Part shown: piece after piece, positions 1 to 9,800 of the stretch
Layout: every line of letters begins with the position of its first letter
Position numbering within the stretch: the stretch's first letter is position 1
From: an uncultured bacterium
GTDB lineage: Bacteria; Bacteroidota; Bacteroidia; Chitinophagales; CAIOSU01
NCBI GenBank assembly: GCA_903861055.1
Contig: CAIOSU010000531.1
Span: 1 to 22,923, forward strand
DNA: 22,923 nt
Direction of reading: 5' to 3'
Made by a program: the position numbers and the translations under genes
Notes under the pieces: generated by a model
What the model saw: only the letters and a program-made list of their open reading frames with translations
Told to the model about the DNA's origin: nothing
Databases searched by the model: none

Positions 1-22
1 AAATGCACCGCATAAAAAGTTT

Positions 23-856
23 ATGGCAAATCGATTGTACTTTGGCATTTTAGTTATGCTGCTGGCTGTGATTATAGTGCTGGTGTTCAGCCCGTGGTCA
101 ATTCTCCGGTTTCATCTTACATTGGAAGATAATTTGGGCATACACGTAAACAATGACTTGATGCTATCGGCTCAAGTGCAGGAAGGCTTGCAGATAAGGA
201 TGATGGATGACTTGATGACCAAAATAACAGTAACCGATAGTATGCGCATACCGCTTAACCTTGACGTGGAAGTGCCGCTAAATACGACCATATTTATGAA
301 AGATACTTTGGATGTGCAATTTGATCTTCCGGTGGATATCAATCTTTCGGCGGATGAGCTGGGGCTTAAAAATCTAGAGATTCCTTTTAACGAGCGCTTG
401 TATATTGATGATGAACTGATGTTGAACATTGTTATTCCGCTCGATACCCGCATCAGCACCAATTTTAAAGGGTTACCCAATGTATCGGTACCGGTAAAGG
501 GCGAAATACCTGTGAACACCATAGTGCCCATTAAGCAATACTTGCAAGTGCGCGATACCCTTACACTGAATCCTACCAACTATACCATACCCATGAAAAC
601 CGTGATACCGGTAAATGCTCGTATACCGCTTAATCAGGGAGTGGCCGTGCAAGGCACTATCATGGTGCCGCTAAAGCAAACTATTGTGGTGCCAGTGCTC
701 AACCAGTTCAATGCTAGGGTAGCGGTGGTAAATGCATTGCCAGTAAGTTTTGTAACGCCGCTGGAAGCTCAGGCTCAGATAAAAGACACCTTAAAGGTAA
801 ATATGCCGCCACTAAAAATAGACCCGAGCAAGATTACTATTAGCATCTGCGATTGA
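23..856 (+). CDS. membrane-anchored protein with [IVL]-P-x-[NDK] repeats, function unknown
   Basis: I do not recognise this 277-residue protein. It has one hydrophobic segment at about residues 6-27 with a few polar residues before it, so most of the chain should lie outside the inner membrane, held by an N-terminal anchor. The remainder is a series of short beta-type repeats around [IVL]-P-[LVFMI]-[NDK]; examples begin near residues 76, 84, 102, 120, 138, 156, 162, 189, 195, 201 and 215. Many are paired with a D-[TE]-L turn, as at 94-96, 130-132 and 178-180. There are no enzyme motifs. The ATG at 23 starts just before the membrane segment, but the frame stays open upstream to the window edge, so a longer N-terminus cannot be excluded. 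The gene ends convergent with the secreted protein on the other strand. The coding call is firm; the function is unknown. Confidence 0.85.
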   Translation: MANRLYFGILVMLLAVIIVLVFSPWSILRFHLTLEDNLGIHVNNDLMLSAQVQEGLQIRMMDDLMTKITVTDSMRIPLNLDVEVPLNTTIFMKDTLDVQFDLPVDINLSADELGLKNLEIPFNERLYIDDELMLNIVIPLDTRISTNFKGLPNVSVPVKGEIPVNTIVPIKQYLQVRDTLTLNPTNYTIPMKTVIPVNARIPLNQGVAVQGTIMVPLKQTIVVPVLNQFNARVAVVNALPVSFVTPLEAQAQIKDTLKVNMPPLKIDPSKITISICD

Positions 857-857
857 T

Positions 858-897
858 AAAAAAAATTGCGCGGCGCCCCATTTAAGTGACGCCGCGC
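858..897 (-). terminator. intrinsic terminator for the minus-strand T9SS protein gene
   Basis: A perfect 8-bp stem pairs 868-875 (GCGCGGCG) with 890-897 (CGCCGCGC) across a 14-base loop. Read on the minus strand it is followed by two A and then eight T (858-865 on the plus strand), the usual hairpin plus U-tract. It lies about 100 bases after the minus-strand stop codon at 998. There is no T-run on the plus side, so it should act only on minus-strand transcripts. The plus-strand gene ending at 856 has no terminator of its own that I can see. Confidence 0.8.
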
Positions 898-915
898 TAC
901 GAATCATGATGTTAA

Positions 916-955
916 TTTGGAAATTTGAAGATGTGCTAATTTGAAAATGGAAATT
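916..955 (+). repeat. period-8 intergenic repeat (TTTG array), copy 1
   Basis: TTTG or TGTG recurs at 916, 924, 932 and 940 with exact 8-base spacing; the third unit is TGTGCTAA. The same unit order, including TGTGCTAA as the third unit, is found at 802-833. wait-free comparison by eye: that second copy is the one at 20802-20833. A looser copy in reverse orientation (TTTC at 977 and 986) fills 972-997, just before the stop codon of the minus-strand gene. Confidence 0.7.
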
Positions 956-997
956 CTATAATGTTGTAAAAAGTCATTTCAAAATTTTCAAATTGTC

Positions 998-2782
998 TTA
1001 TTTCATTACCACCAGCTTTTTAACGCTGCTGATGTTGTTGCTGGTTACGTTGATGTTGTAGATACCGTTGCTGTATCCGCTAAAGTTCAAATCGAACTGC
1101 TGTATACCTTCAACTGAAGTGTAGTTGCGTTCTTCTATAACGCGTCCGCTGATGTCGATTACACGCATAGTAACGGTTGAAAGTTTGTCGCCAACATTCA
1201 CGCTAAGCTTAGCATAGTTCTGTGTTGGGTTCGGAAACACATCAAACTCTAACATGCCTGGGGTGTGCACTTGCAGGCTGTTGTCGCCTTGTACTTTTTC
1301 GCCCATAGCCTGCGCAATTACTACATCGGTTAGGTGGTCGGTCAAAATTTCGAAGTCGAAATTGTTAACGCTTACCGGTATCACACGGATTTCATATTCC
1401 GTATCTGGGTTCAAGCCTTCAAGGGTATAGTTGTGAGCATTTACTTCGGTCATGTTCCATTCGGTTTCACCCATTGGGCGAGAGATTACCAAAAATTGAC
1501 CATAGGCAGGAGCATCCCAGTTTAGGCTAGTAGCAGTTGGCTGAATTTGAGATACACGTAAGTTCAAAATATGATTGATAAAATCGCTGCTGTTTTCGCT
1601 AGGGTAGCTAGTGCAACCGCCCAACCAACTATTGGCAAAGGTTGGTAAACCACCTTTACTGTTTTTGCCACCTAGGTGCATACCGTTGTCAATATAGTTA
1701 GACTGTGTTCCGTCGTAGTCTGGGTCCATAATTACTCCCAAATATTGGCTAGTGGTAAAACGGGCAACATATATGCGTCCATCTGGGCCTAGCTCAATGC
1801 TACCAATACCCAAAGAGGTAGTAGTGCCAATGTGTTTTTTGGTTGCTGCTGGGTCAAAGTTGAACAAGTCGTATTGGTAAATCTTTTTACCAACGCCATC
1901 GCCTACATACAAGTACTGGCAGTTTGGCGAGAAAGCCGCTGAGTAGCTTGCTTGGTTTAAATCAGTATGGTCGGTTATTTGGCCAGTTTCGGCATTAAAA
2001 TGGAACAAAGAGGTCCAGTTTAGGCCTGAGTATACCAAACGCTCGCCGTTGGTTGATGCCTTCAGGGTACCCGCATAGTCAGGGGTTATTTTACCGATTT
2101 TGGTTTTTACTACACCCGCAATGCCAGTATGGTTTAGCAAATACACGTAGAACGAATCGGTACGTAGTTTGTGTGTTACCACCCAATAGTCGATGCCGTT
2201 GGCATGTTGTATCGCTGTCAACGATTCGTCGGTGCGGTTAGTAAGCTGTTGGCCTTTCACCACAACATCACCCAAACCACCGTCCATGTTCATATCTATC
2301 ACATTGTAGCGAAGTCCGCCCAGAGAGCCGTTTTCGATACAGTCGGTTGTAAACAGATAAAAGATGTTGCCGTTGCTGCGAGGCAGTGGCAATACCATTG
2401 ACGATTGAAACGAGCTACCACAACCACCTGCATTGGCCATGTTGCCGTTTGGCATTAGTTGGTGGTTTCGGTTCCAAACACCACCGGCATAGGGTAGGCT
2501 ACCACCGTTGGTGTAAAACATTACCTGTCCGTTGTCGTCGCTTATAGCGGCTGTTCCTTCAAACGCTTGCATTTGGCTATTGGTAACAGCCGTTGGGTGT
2601 CCTGTACTGAAATCCAAACCGGCTTTATCGCCGAAATACCATACGTTCGCTTTTAAGTGTTGCGCTGGTGCGTAGTTAATATTGTTTGTTTGTGCTCCCA
2701 AGTAAAAAGGTAATCCTAAACACATTAATACCATTCCCACACCCTTGGCAATCCTTCGCTGCAAATCTCTCCTGCTGGCCAT
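998..2782 (-). CDS. secreted beta-propeller protein with FnIII and T9SS type A sorting domain
   Basis: This 594-residue protein starts with a signal peptide: an arginine-rich n-region at residues 4-12, a hydrophobic stretch at about 15-29, and likely cleavage around LGA-QTN. The next ~370 residues resemble the Bacteroidota propeller-type secreted proteins that open with a WYFGDKAGLDF-like motif. Features include FEGTAAISD, YTNGGSLP, HQLMPNG, and a later AFSPNCQYLYV blade comparable to FSPDGKxLY. A fibronectin type III module follows at about 408-475. Residues 513-594 are a T9SS type A sorting domain, with VFPNP, VIDISGRV, SGYSNGIYNI and a KKLVVMK end. The family knowledge says such proteins cross the outer membrane through T9SS and are attached or released at the surface. 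No catalytic residues are visible, so binding or adhesion is only a guess. The ATG at 2782 is preceded by a 22-bp direct repeat. Confidence 0.9.
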   Translation of the reverse strand: MASRRDLQRRIAKGVGMVLMCLGLPFYLGAQTNNINYAPAQHLKANVWYFGDKAGLDFSTGHPTAVTNSQMQAFEGTAAISDDNGQVMFYTNGGSLPYAGGVWNRNHQLMPNGNMANAGGCGSSFQSSMVLPLPRSNGNIFYLFTTDCIENGSLGGLRYNVIDMNMDGGLGDVVVKGQQLTNRTDESLTAIQHANGIDYWVVTHKLRTDSFYVYLLNHTGIAGVVKTKIGKITPDYAGTLKASTNGERLVYSGLNWTSLFHFNAETGQITDHTDLNQASYSAAFSPNCQYLYVGDGVGKKIYQYDLFNFDPAATKKHIGTTTSLGIGSIELGPDGRIYVARFTTSQYLGVIMDPDYDGTQSNYIDNGMHLGGKNSKGGLPTFANSWLGGCTSYPSENSSDFINHILNLRVSQIQPTATSLNWDAPAYGQFLVISRPMGETEWNMTEVNAHNYTLEGLNPDTEYEIRVIPVSVNNFDFEILTDHLTDVVIAQAMGEKVQGDNSLQVHTPGMLEFDVFPNPTQNYAKLSVNVGDKLSTVTMRVIDISGRVIEERNYTSVEGIQQFDLNFSGYSNGIYNINVTSNNISSVKKLVVMK

Positions 2783-2787
2783 CTTGG

Positions 2788-2831
2788 TTAATTTTGAGGT
2801 TTAATAAACTTGATTTTGAGGTTTTATAACA
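2788..2831. repeat. 22-bp tandem direct repeat in the 5' region of the T9SS gene
   Basis: Two adjacent 22-base units, 2788-2809 and 2810-2831, agree at 18 of 22 positions and share the core ATTTTGAGGTTT. They occupy about -6 to -50 relative to the start codon at 2782 on the minus strand. The rest of the spacer (2832-2964) shows a near-match to a plus-strand -7 box, TATCTTTA at 2893-2900, without a well-placed TTG upstream. Confidence 0.55.
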
Positions 2832-2978
2832 CCCCTGTTTACGCAAGTACATAAACCATTGTTTCATAAGGTCGACGAAAAAAATGAAGTATTATCTTTA
2901 GAACTAAGAATTACAAATAGCACACTATAGCCTAACACCCTACGGGCAAGCAATTGGCCACGGATTGGGGAAAATCAA

Positions 2979-3013
2979 TTTTCAGTTTTCGGTTTTAAAT
3001 TTTCAACTTGCAA
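2979..3013 (+). repeat. period-7 intergenic array (TTTT heptamers)
   Basis: TTTT starts at 2979, 2986, 2993 and 3000, each exactly 7 bases apart, and a fifth diverged unit CTTGCAA follows at 3007. Typical units are TTTTCAG and TTTTCAA. The frame of the nitroreductase is open through this array from a TTG at 2965, but the array is noncoding in character. It is the reason for choosing the ATG at 3031 as the start. Confidence 0.7.
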
Positions 3014-3030
3014 CCACAACCTTTAAAGTT

Positions 3031-3612
3031 ATGATAGATACTAAAGCCTTTGATAAACTTATCGCCGACCGTCGGTCGGTTTACCCTAAACAATACAATG
3101 GTGTGCCAGTTGACGATAGTATTGTAACCCAAATGCTGGAAAACGCCAACTGGGCGCCTACGCATGGCCTTACCGAACCGTGGCGGTTTGTAGTTTTTAC
3201 TGGGGAAGCTCTTGGTAGGTTAGCCAATTTTTTCCAAGCGGTATATAAGGAGACTACCCCCAGCGAAAACTTTGACGAGGGAAAGTACCAAAAACAACGC
3301 GAGAGCATATTACAATCATCGCATGTGGTGGCCATAATCATGAAACGCCAGGAAACGGGCAAAATACCGGAAATAGAAGAGGTATGTGCCGTTGCCTGTG
3401 CCGTACAAAATATATGGCTTACTGCCACCGTCTATGGTGTAGGCTGCTATTGGAGTACAGGTGGCCCTACCTTTAAGCCACAAGGAAAAGCATATTTTGG
3501 CTTGGGCGAACAGGATAAGCTATTGGGGTTTATGTACATAGGCAACTATGATGGGGATTTGCCGGTAGGAAGAAGAAAACCGATTGAACAAAAAAGCGAA
3601 TGGAACCGCTAG
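3031..3612 (+). CDS. nitroreductase family protein (YdjA-like)
   Basis: This 193-residue protein is an FMN-dependent nitroreductase-fold oxidoreductase. Supporting motifs are RRSVYP near residue 15 (the R-R-S signature that contacts the FMN phosphate), NWAPTHGLTEPWRF at about 40-53, the GVGCYWSTG region near 135-145, and a C-terminal RRKPIEQ-xSEW. The size and the THGLTEPWRF motif point to the short YdjA/TdsD-like branch. The physiological substrate cannot be read from sequence. The family uses NAD(P)H and often reduces quinones or nitro compounds in the cytoplasm. A start at TTG 2965 would add 22 residues translated from a heptamer repeat array, so ATG 3031 is preferred. It has no obvious operon partner: the next gene begins 256 bases downstream. 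Confidence 0.88.
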   Translation: MIDTKAFDKLIADRRSVYPKQYNGVPVDDSIVTQMLENANWAPTHGLTEPWRFVVFTGEALGRLANFFQAVYKETTPSENFDEGKYQKQRESILQSSHVVAIIMKRQETGKIPEIEEVCAVACAVQNIWLTATVYGVGCYWSTGGPTFKPQGKAYFGLGEQDKLLGFMYIGNYDGDLPVGRRKPIEQKSEWNR

Positions 3613-3868
3613 CAATGTTCAAATGCAAATCGGGTAACTACTGTTTTATAAAGCATTTTAACCCCTCAGCTTTAAAGGGTTTTAACGTTGTTAACACATT
3701 ATGGCTAGGTTAAGTTATTGCCGTGGAGATTTGCAAACTGCCTATGCAGCAGCACTTTAACCTTATTAGAGTTTCAAAATCGAAGTTGATAACAATCAGT
3801 TAATAGATGATTTGTTATTTAGCTTTCGGTTGAGCTATGAAATGTAATAATCAGGTTAAAATGTTCTT
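3613..3868. other. 256-bp spacer between nitroreductase and large surface protein
   Basis: No gene or RNA could be supported here. A poor hairpin around 3660-3681 (AACCC with GGGTT) is followed by TTTT but has too few pairs to call a terminator. A one-mismatch -7 box, TAGCTTTC at 3820-3827, lies about 40 bases before the ATG at 3869, without a TTG at the proper spacing. Confidence 0.4.
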
Positions 3869-6800
3869 ATGCGGTATGTGTATTTTATCTTGCTAATTCT
3901 CCCTATTTACGTTAGTCAACTTGCTGCACAAGCAACCTTACCTGTTTCAAGAACTGCATGGAATGCAGCTGAGCCAACTGGTTGGTCTCAAACAGGCACT
4001 GTCGACCGTACCACCGCTTTTGCCTGCACTGGCAGTAATGCCGCTACTTTTAATAGTTCGGGCGATGTAACTACGGTTTTCTTCAATGCAGCGCCCAACC
4101 AGCTTGTTTTTAGTTTAAAAAGAGCCACCATGAGCGGCGCTTCAAGTATGCTAGTAGAAAGATCGGATAATGGCAGTGCTTGGACTACTATCGGAACTTA
4201 CGGCACAGCATCAGGGGCAACAGCCATAACAGATTGCGCAGGAATTACTTTAAGCTTAACCGCTGGCACTCGTTACGTTCGCTGGACTTTTACACAAGGG
4301 TCAGGAAACTGCGATTTGGACGATGTATCCATATCAGCAGCCCCTGCACCCGAAATTAACGTAAAACAAGGTAGCACCAATTATTTAAATGGCAGTGGTA
4401 GCTATAGTTTCGGCTCTGTAAATACCAGTTCGTCATCAAGCGCTGTTACCTTTACCATAGAAAACACTGGTACCGCTAACCTATCGCTCAGTGGCACACC
4501 AAAAGTGGCCATCAGCGGTCATACTAGCGATTTTACCATCAACCAAACCAGCACTGCGGCCACCGTGGCAGGATCAGGCACTACTACTTTTACCGTTACT
4601 TTCAATCCCACTGCTGCAGGAACTCGTACCGCAACGCTTTCCATTGCCAATAACGATTCCGACGAAAACCCCTATACTTTTGATGTAACTGGTACGGGCG
4701 TAACGCCGGCACCTGAAATGAATGTAGTGCAAGGGGCTACGAATATAGCAGACGGCTCAGGGAGCTATAGTTTTGGTTCTATTAATCAAGGCGCCTCCTC
4801 TAGTGCCATTACCTTTACCGTTGAAAATACCGGCAGTGCTGCCCTTGCACTAAGCGGCACCCCTAAGGTGGCAATTACTGGCTATACTGGCGATTTTAGT
4901 ATTGTGCAAACCAGCACCGCAGCGTCAGTAGCCGCTGCAGGCAGCACTACTTTCACTATTACTTTTAGCCCAACTACCACTGGTACCCGTACCGCAAATA
5001 TTTCCATTGCTAATGACGATGCCAACGAAAATCCGTACGATTTTTCAGTTACAGGTACCGGTATTACCCCAGAAATGAATGTGCGCGAAGGTAGCACTAA
5101 CATAGCCAGTGGCGGTAGTTACGATTTTGGTTCAATTGCCACCAGCACCTCCACTGGAGCCATTACCTTTACGATTGAAAATACGGGCACAGCAGCATTG
5201 GCATTAAGCGGTACCCCAAAAGTAGCCATTAGCGGGGTTGATGCCGCCGACTTTATTATTGTACAAACCAGCACTTTGGCCAGTGTAAGCGGCCCAAGCG
5301 GCACTACTACCTTTACAATTGAGTTTAACCCTACCACTGGCAGCTCGAAAACGGCTCAAATATCCATTGCCAACAACGACCTTAATGAAAACCCTTATAC
5401 CATTAACCTTACTGGTACAGGGCTTACCTCTGCCCCCGAGATAAATGTAAAACAAAGCACTAATGACTTGATCAGTGGAAGCGGAACATACGGCTTCGGT
5501 TCATTAGCCACAGGTGCTTCATCAAGTGCAATAACCTTTACTGTAGAGAATTTGGGTAATGCCAACTTATCGCTCAGTGGCACCCCAAGGGTATCCATAT
5601 CAGGCAATACCGCCGATTTCACCATCGACCAAACCATTACCCTGGCTACCGTTGCGGCTAGTAGCAATACTACTTTTACCATTACTTTCAACCCAACCGT
5701 TGCCGGTGCCCGCTCGGCAACCATCAGCATTGCCAATGACGATAACGACGAGAACCCATATACCTTTACTTTAACTGGCACGGGCTTGCAGTCAATAGCT
5801 ACAGGCACTATTACGGGTTCGCCGTTTTGTGTAGGCAATACAGCCACAGCATCGGTTAGCGTGCCATATACTGTTGTGGGCAGTTATACCGCGGGCAATA
5901 CATTTACCGCAGTGCTTTCTAACTCCAGCGGCTCGTTTGCTTCGGGCACTACCAACATCGGCACTGCCACAAGCACTACTTCGGGCTCTATCACTGCCAC
6001 CATACCCGCATCGGTAGGTGCTGGTACGCTATACCGCATAAGGGTAGTAAGCAGCACCCCAGCCGTAACCGGCACCGACAACGGCACCAACCTTACCGTG
6101 CAAGCATTTGCCGGACCATCATCAGTAGCGGCAAGCTGCTCTGATGCCACTGCAACCGTTACCTGGAGCAATCCAACCTGTTTCGATCAAATTATGGTAG
6201 TGGCCAAGGCTGGCGCATTTACCGCTACTTTGCCAACGGGAGATGGCACCGCTTATACTGCCAACCTTACTTTTGGCACTGGCACCGCATTCGATGGTGG
6301 TCGCGTAGTTTACAAAGGTACGGGCACTGCCAGTGGCACCATTGCCAGCCTAACCAACGGCACAACCTATTATTTTAAAACCTTTGCACGCATAGGCACC
6401 ACTTGGGTAGCTGGCGGCACCGATAATTGTGCTCCAGTGGCCGGGCCATGCGGCACGGAAAGCTTTACGAATCTTAATGCTTCTGGAAGCACATACGGTA
6501 GCGGATCTTATACAGGCGATAACGGTGTAACTTGGACATACAATGAGGCTCGCACTCCATCAGGAACTTATAACATTACTGGCGGCACTATTGGCTTCTC
6601 TGATGCAGGAACTGGATATGTGCGTGCTAACTCAGGTGCCGGTGGCGTTGGTGCAGTTACTTTTAGCATGCGCTCATATTTTACAGGTGGTGTTGCCTCT
6701 GATCGTACAATAGCCGTGTATGTTGATGGCAGTTTAAAAGGTACTTATACTTTGGCAGCAATGACCACAATATATACCCATACTGTAACGGCCAACGAAA

Positions 6801-9800
6801 CAGGCAACGTGTTAATCGAGTTTCGCTCAACAGGCATCAGGCAAGTGGTTATTGACGATGTATCATGGACTTGTGCCACACCTTGCGTAACCGTTCCTGA
6901 CCCAACGGGTACCATAAGCGGCACCACGCCTGCTTGTGCTACCACATCGCTAAGTTTCTCGGGCTCAGCTACAGCACCAGTAACCAACTATTGGCAAACC
7001 AGCGCCTCTGGTACCGCTTTTACCAGCAATGCAGCCAGCAGCCTCACGGTATCTACCAGCGGCAGTTATTACGTACGTGCATATAATAGCAGTACTGATT
7101 GCTGGAGCGACGGCGCAGTAGGCCCTTATAATGTAACTATTAATAATAACGCAAGTATTACCAGCCAACCAAGTAATGCCATTGTTAATGACGGTGCCAA
7201 TACTAACTTTACCGTAACGGCAACTTATGCTGGCAGCTACCAATGGCAAGTGAATACCGGCAGCGGTTTCGGCAATATTACCAACGGTGGTGTATACTCT
7301 GGCGCTACTAGCCAAACACTTACCATTACAGGCGCAACCCTTGCCATGAGCGGATACCAATATAGGGTAGTTATTGGCGGCAACGCTCCGTGCTCAGGTA
7401 CAACATCCAGTGCCGCTACTTTAACGGTAAATGTAGCAATACCTGTGACCGATAATGGTTGTATTGACGATGACTATGCTACCATGACCTTTAATGTTGC
7501 CAGCAATGTGCTGATTACAGATGTAAATATTGGCGTAAAAGCCACTGCCGACTGGCGTGGGGATTTAATTATAAAAGTAGTATCGCCGCAAGGCACCGAA
7601 ATAACTATTATGAACTCAGTGGGCAACGATTGGTTCGACCTTGATGCGTTGTTTGACGATAGCGGCAGCGCAACAGGGCTTAATGCCTCAGACCATACGG
7701 TAGATGGCACCTACGACGAAACCGTGCAGGTGCAAGGTGCCCTTACCGATGCCCTAAGTACCTTTAACGGAGAGTCTTCGCTTGGTACTTGGACGCTCAA
7801 GGTTTGCGATGCGGAAGAATTCGATTTGGCCTATATTAATGGATTTGAGGTACAAGTAACCGGCACTGTTCCTTGCACCCAAACGGCCACAATTGCTTCA
7901 TTTACTCCAACAAACGGCCCGGTGGGTAGCTTGGTAACTATTACTGGTACCAACTTTACCGGTGCAACCGGAGTGAGCTTCAATGGCATTAATGCGGCAT
8001 CTTACACAGTAATAAACAGCACTAACATTAAAGTAGAGGTTCCTACCAATGCCACTACTGGCAAAGTAACTGTGACCAACTCAGTTGGCTGTGCTACCAA
8101 ATCAGCCACTGATTTTACAGTAATCGGCCAAACTGGAACTTGCGGCAATGGCGCAACCGCCACAGAACTATTGATAAGCGAAATATATGACGCTACTAGT
8201 GGCGACTATCACATTGTTGAAATATTTAATGGAACGGCCAGCACCGTAACTTTAACGGGTGTATACACGGTGCGAGTTATTGCATATGGCAATAATGGCA
8301 GCAATACAATTGATATACCACTTACGGGCAGCATGGCACCTGGCGCTACGTTTTTGTTGCGCTTAGGCGTTAGCTCTGGAGCTTGCATTGTAACGGCCAA
8401 CCAAACCAACAGCAATGGTGGCTTTAATGGCAACGATGAAGTGATATTGCGCAAAAACGGCGCAACTATTGATTTTACTGAAAATCCGAACCAAGGTGCA
8501 GGTTTCTCTCAATTGCGCAAAGCCAACGTAACTGGTCCAAGCACCTCATATAATCCTTCTCAATGGGATATTACCTCTGTGGAGTCTTGCTCCGATCTTG
8601 GCACTAGCCCTTATGCAGCAGGTACCCAACTAACCATAAACACCCAGCCTACCGATGTTACTTCTTGCAGCGTTAGCATGAGCGTAACTGCAACTGCCAG
8701 TGCTGCCATAACCTACCAATGGAAATATAATGACGGAACTACCGCTGGTTGGACTAACGTAACAACTTTTGCGAGTACCACCGTAACCGGTGCAACGAGC
8801 GCTACTTTGAATATTTCTGGCACTATAACCGCACTTAATGGCTACCAGTTTTATTGTGAAGTTACATCGGGCACATGCACCCAAAATAGCAACGCAGCCC
8901 AATATACCTTGGGTGTGTTGCCCGTGTTCCGCAGCAAAGCAAATGGCAACTGGAACAGCATAGCAACGTGGGAAATGGCCAATACCACAGCAGGTCCGTG
9001 GAGCAATGCATGCGATTATCCAACGTCAACTAATACTGCCGAAGTGATTGTTAAAAGCAGCACAACCGTAGCGTTGAACCTGGACATTACTATTGATAAA
9101 GTAACCGTTGAAACCAGTGCTGTGCTGGAGCTCACGGGTAGCAATAAACTAACCATATTGAACAGTGTTGCCGGTGCCGATTTAACGGTAAACGGAACCC
9201 TGTATGATAGGTGCAACAATAGCGGTAGCGCAGGCGTAGATTATGAAGATAATACGGGCACTGCCAATGATGCCACTTGGACGTTGGGTGCCAATGGTAC
9301 GATCATTAAAACCAATACATCTAGCGTAACACGCTACCGCGACTTTTACCAAGGTGGCATGAGCACCATACCTGCAACGGGCAATTGGCACTACCGCTAC
9401 AACGGCGATGGCAACCCTAATACCGCTGCTGCAGATATGTACTACCCTAACCTTTACTTCGAAAACACCGCCAACACGGCTAATTTTGCTTGGGACAACT
9501 TTAACATGATACTTTCGGGCAGGTTGACCACGGCGACCATTAAAGGCGATTTAAACATTGGTGTAACTGGCACGGGCACCGTAACGGTACTGAATAACAA
9601 CATTAACAGCCAGCCGATAACTATACTAGGCGATTTGTTTGTGGAAACAGGTAGCACGCTAACAAATGCATCTAATCCTGCTCTGTCGGCAGTTAATTAT
9701 GGCACTAGCGGCGGCAGCACAGGCACCTACGGGCATGGCACAGGCTTTGAAGTTCGTGGGGCATTGTATGTTGAGGGGACTTTGGATGTGAACACCGCAT

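Noticed and set aside
172..579. 135-codon minus-strand frame opposite the first gene
   Set aside because: It is a shadow of the repeat-rich coding sequence and has no recognisable domain.
2965..3030. 22-codon N-terminal extension of the nitroreductase from a TTG
   Set aside because: The extension is a translation of a period-7 noncoding array; family proteins begin near the ATG at 3031.
3660..3684. Hairpin plus T-run after the nitroreductase
   Set aside because: Only about five pairs form, with mismatches; too weak to call a terminator.
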